Source: Solibacillus sp. FSL R7-0668
Lineage (GTDB): Bacteria > Bacillota > Bacilli > Bacillales_A > Planococcaceae
DNA length: 64,000 bases
Assembly: GCF_038006205.1 (NCBI RefSeq)
Contig: NZ_JBBOUU010000001.1
Coordinates: forward strand, 1,552,001-1,616,000
Direction: 5' to 3'
Each line of letters opens with the position of its first letter. Within the stretch, counting starts at the first letter, position 1. The notes under the pieces were generated by a model. That model was not told the DNA's origin. It made no database searches and was given only the letters and a program-made list of their open reading frames with translations. Shown here one piece after another: positions 63,162 through 64,000 of this stretch. Made by a program: the position numbers and the translations under genes.

Positions 63162-64000
63162 GTCTCTCCCAACATAGGGAGAGTGGATTGAAATATAACA
63201 AATAGGTTAAAAGGGTTACTCGTTCGAGTCTCTCCCAACATAGGGAGAGTGGATTGAAATTGAAATGACGGGGATTAGACAAGCGGCAATTAGTGTCTCT
63301 CCCAACATAGGGAGAGTGGATTGAAATCTGCATCAGGTACAATCATCTGTATCAAATTACGTCTCTCCCAACATAGGGAGAGTGGATTGAAATTAAGTAC
63401 AATTGACTATATGCAATGCAAGAATGTAGTCTCTCCCAACATAGGGAGAGTGGATTGAAATTCAATAAAAGAGTGATTTTAACTCGAAAATTAGTCTCTC
63501 CCAACATAGGGAGAGTGGATTGAAATGGATTTTACCCTGTTAATGAAGAAGTGGTTGAGCGTCTCTCCCAACATAGGGAGAGTGGATTGAAATTAATGTC
63601 GGTTAAAACTACACTAGAAATATTGGTGTCTCTCCCAACATAGGGAGAGTGGATTGAAATTTGCAACAAATAAACCAGTACCAGATTTAGAGGGTCTCTC
63701 CCAACATAGGGAGAGTGGATTGAAATATTTGAAGGCTCTTGCTTTGCTTTTCTACGTGTGTCTCTCCCAACATAGGGAGAGTGGATTGAAATAATATTAT
63801 CGTTATCCAAATAATCCTTGTAAACGTCTCTCCCAACATAGGGAGAGTGGATTGAAATAAGCGGAAATTCATCGCCAACACGAAAGACTTTTGTCTCTCC
63901 CAACATAGGGAGAGTGGATTGAAATCAATTGAATGGATTGAATTTTTGCAGCCATCCGTCTCTCCCAACATAGGGAGAGTGGATTGAAATGGAATGGCAT
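63162..64000 (+). CRISPR. CRISPR array 2, type I-C repeat, 13 repeats seen, continues past the window
   Basis: A 33-bp repeat starts GTCTCTCCCAACATA and ends GGGAGAGTGGATTGAAAT; CTCTCCC and GGGAGAG form a perfect 7-bp stem with a six-base loop. Repeat starts: 63162, 63228, 63295, 63361, 63429, 63494, 63561, 63628, 63694, 63760, 63826, 63893 and 63958. Twelve complete spacers of 32-35 bases. All copies look identical, so the old end lies outside. Adjacent to cas2, it is the array usually fed by this operon. Confidence 0.98.

Noticed and set aside
63079-63971. Minus-strand open frames over CRISPR array 2
   Set aside because: Periodic translation of the repeat, not genes.

Overview
This window reads as chromosomal DNA from a low-GC, Gram-positive, spore-former-type Firmicute. 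The best guess is the Lysinibacillus/Solibacillus (Planococcaceae/Caryophanaceae) side of Bacillales. The reasons are AT-rich codon use, strong AGGAGG-type ribosome sites, many TTG/GTG starts, T-box control of argS, a 686-residue KatE-type catalase, YtrA/PadR/DUF2812/DUF3784/DUF4184 families, and a cytochrome bd operon that ends in a CydS-like peptide. The genus is an inference; no rRNA is present.

Layout. 0-6 kb: small accessory genes (GNAT, a frameshifted serine hydrolase, DUF4184, an FAD amine oxidase) and an orphan citrate-sensor-like histidine kinase. 6.5-10.4 kb: an ECF-type sigma factor that lacks a standard start codon, translationally coupled to an ABC ATPase and an FtsX-type permease. 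10.4-12.1 kb: a small island with an Rgg-family regulator and divergent small ORFs, bounded by two identical 36-bp copies of a terminator hairpin. 12-31 kb: mixed single genes (MerR regulator, catalase, hydrolases, Nudix, VOC, racemase, two ABC systems, CPBP protease, metallo-hydrolases, oligopeptidase, YeiH permease). 31-36 kb: T-box-controlled argS, a small HTH/membrane operon, and an IS3-family element sitting in the loop of a terminator. 36-38 kb: AraC regulator, DJ-1-like protein, truncated Nudix gene and a hairpin-rich repeat patch.

38-46.3 kb is a cytochrome bd locus. cydDC (minus strand) exports thiols needed for bd assembly. A NarL-type two-component system whose sensor has a cysteine-containing PAS domain lies next to it. 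Then come cydA, cydB and cydS, preceded by a repeated structured leader that brackets a 25-codon membrane-peptide ORF. The kinase and regulator are the obvious candidates to control the oxidase.

46.5-49.4 kb: PadR-DUF2812 pair, a membrane-anchored NTR/TIMP-like protein, a GNAT and a lysine-rich 60-residue protein. 50-64 kb is a complete type I-C CRISPR-Cas locus: a 34-repeat array, then an island of dead dehydrogenase genes and an orphan IS3 orfA, then cas3-cas5c-cas8c-cas7c-cas4-cas1-cas2, then a second array with a different repeat that runs off the window. The two repeats differ in the stem by pairing-compatible changes but share the 3' handle, and the two leaders share the same bases at the repeat junction, so one Cas machinery probably serves both arrays.

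Three genes (near 1.98, 12.9 and 22.2 kb) are broken only by single-base slips in homopolymers, so sequencing error should be excluded before calling them pseudogenes. The dehydrogenase pair at 52-54 kb carries independent nonsense codons and looks truly decayed. I did not find a clear new defence system. The most unusual items are the paired I-C arrays, the Rgg island in duplicated terminators, and the cyd leader elements.
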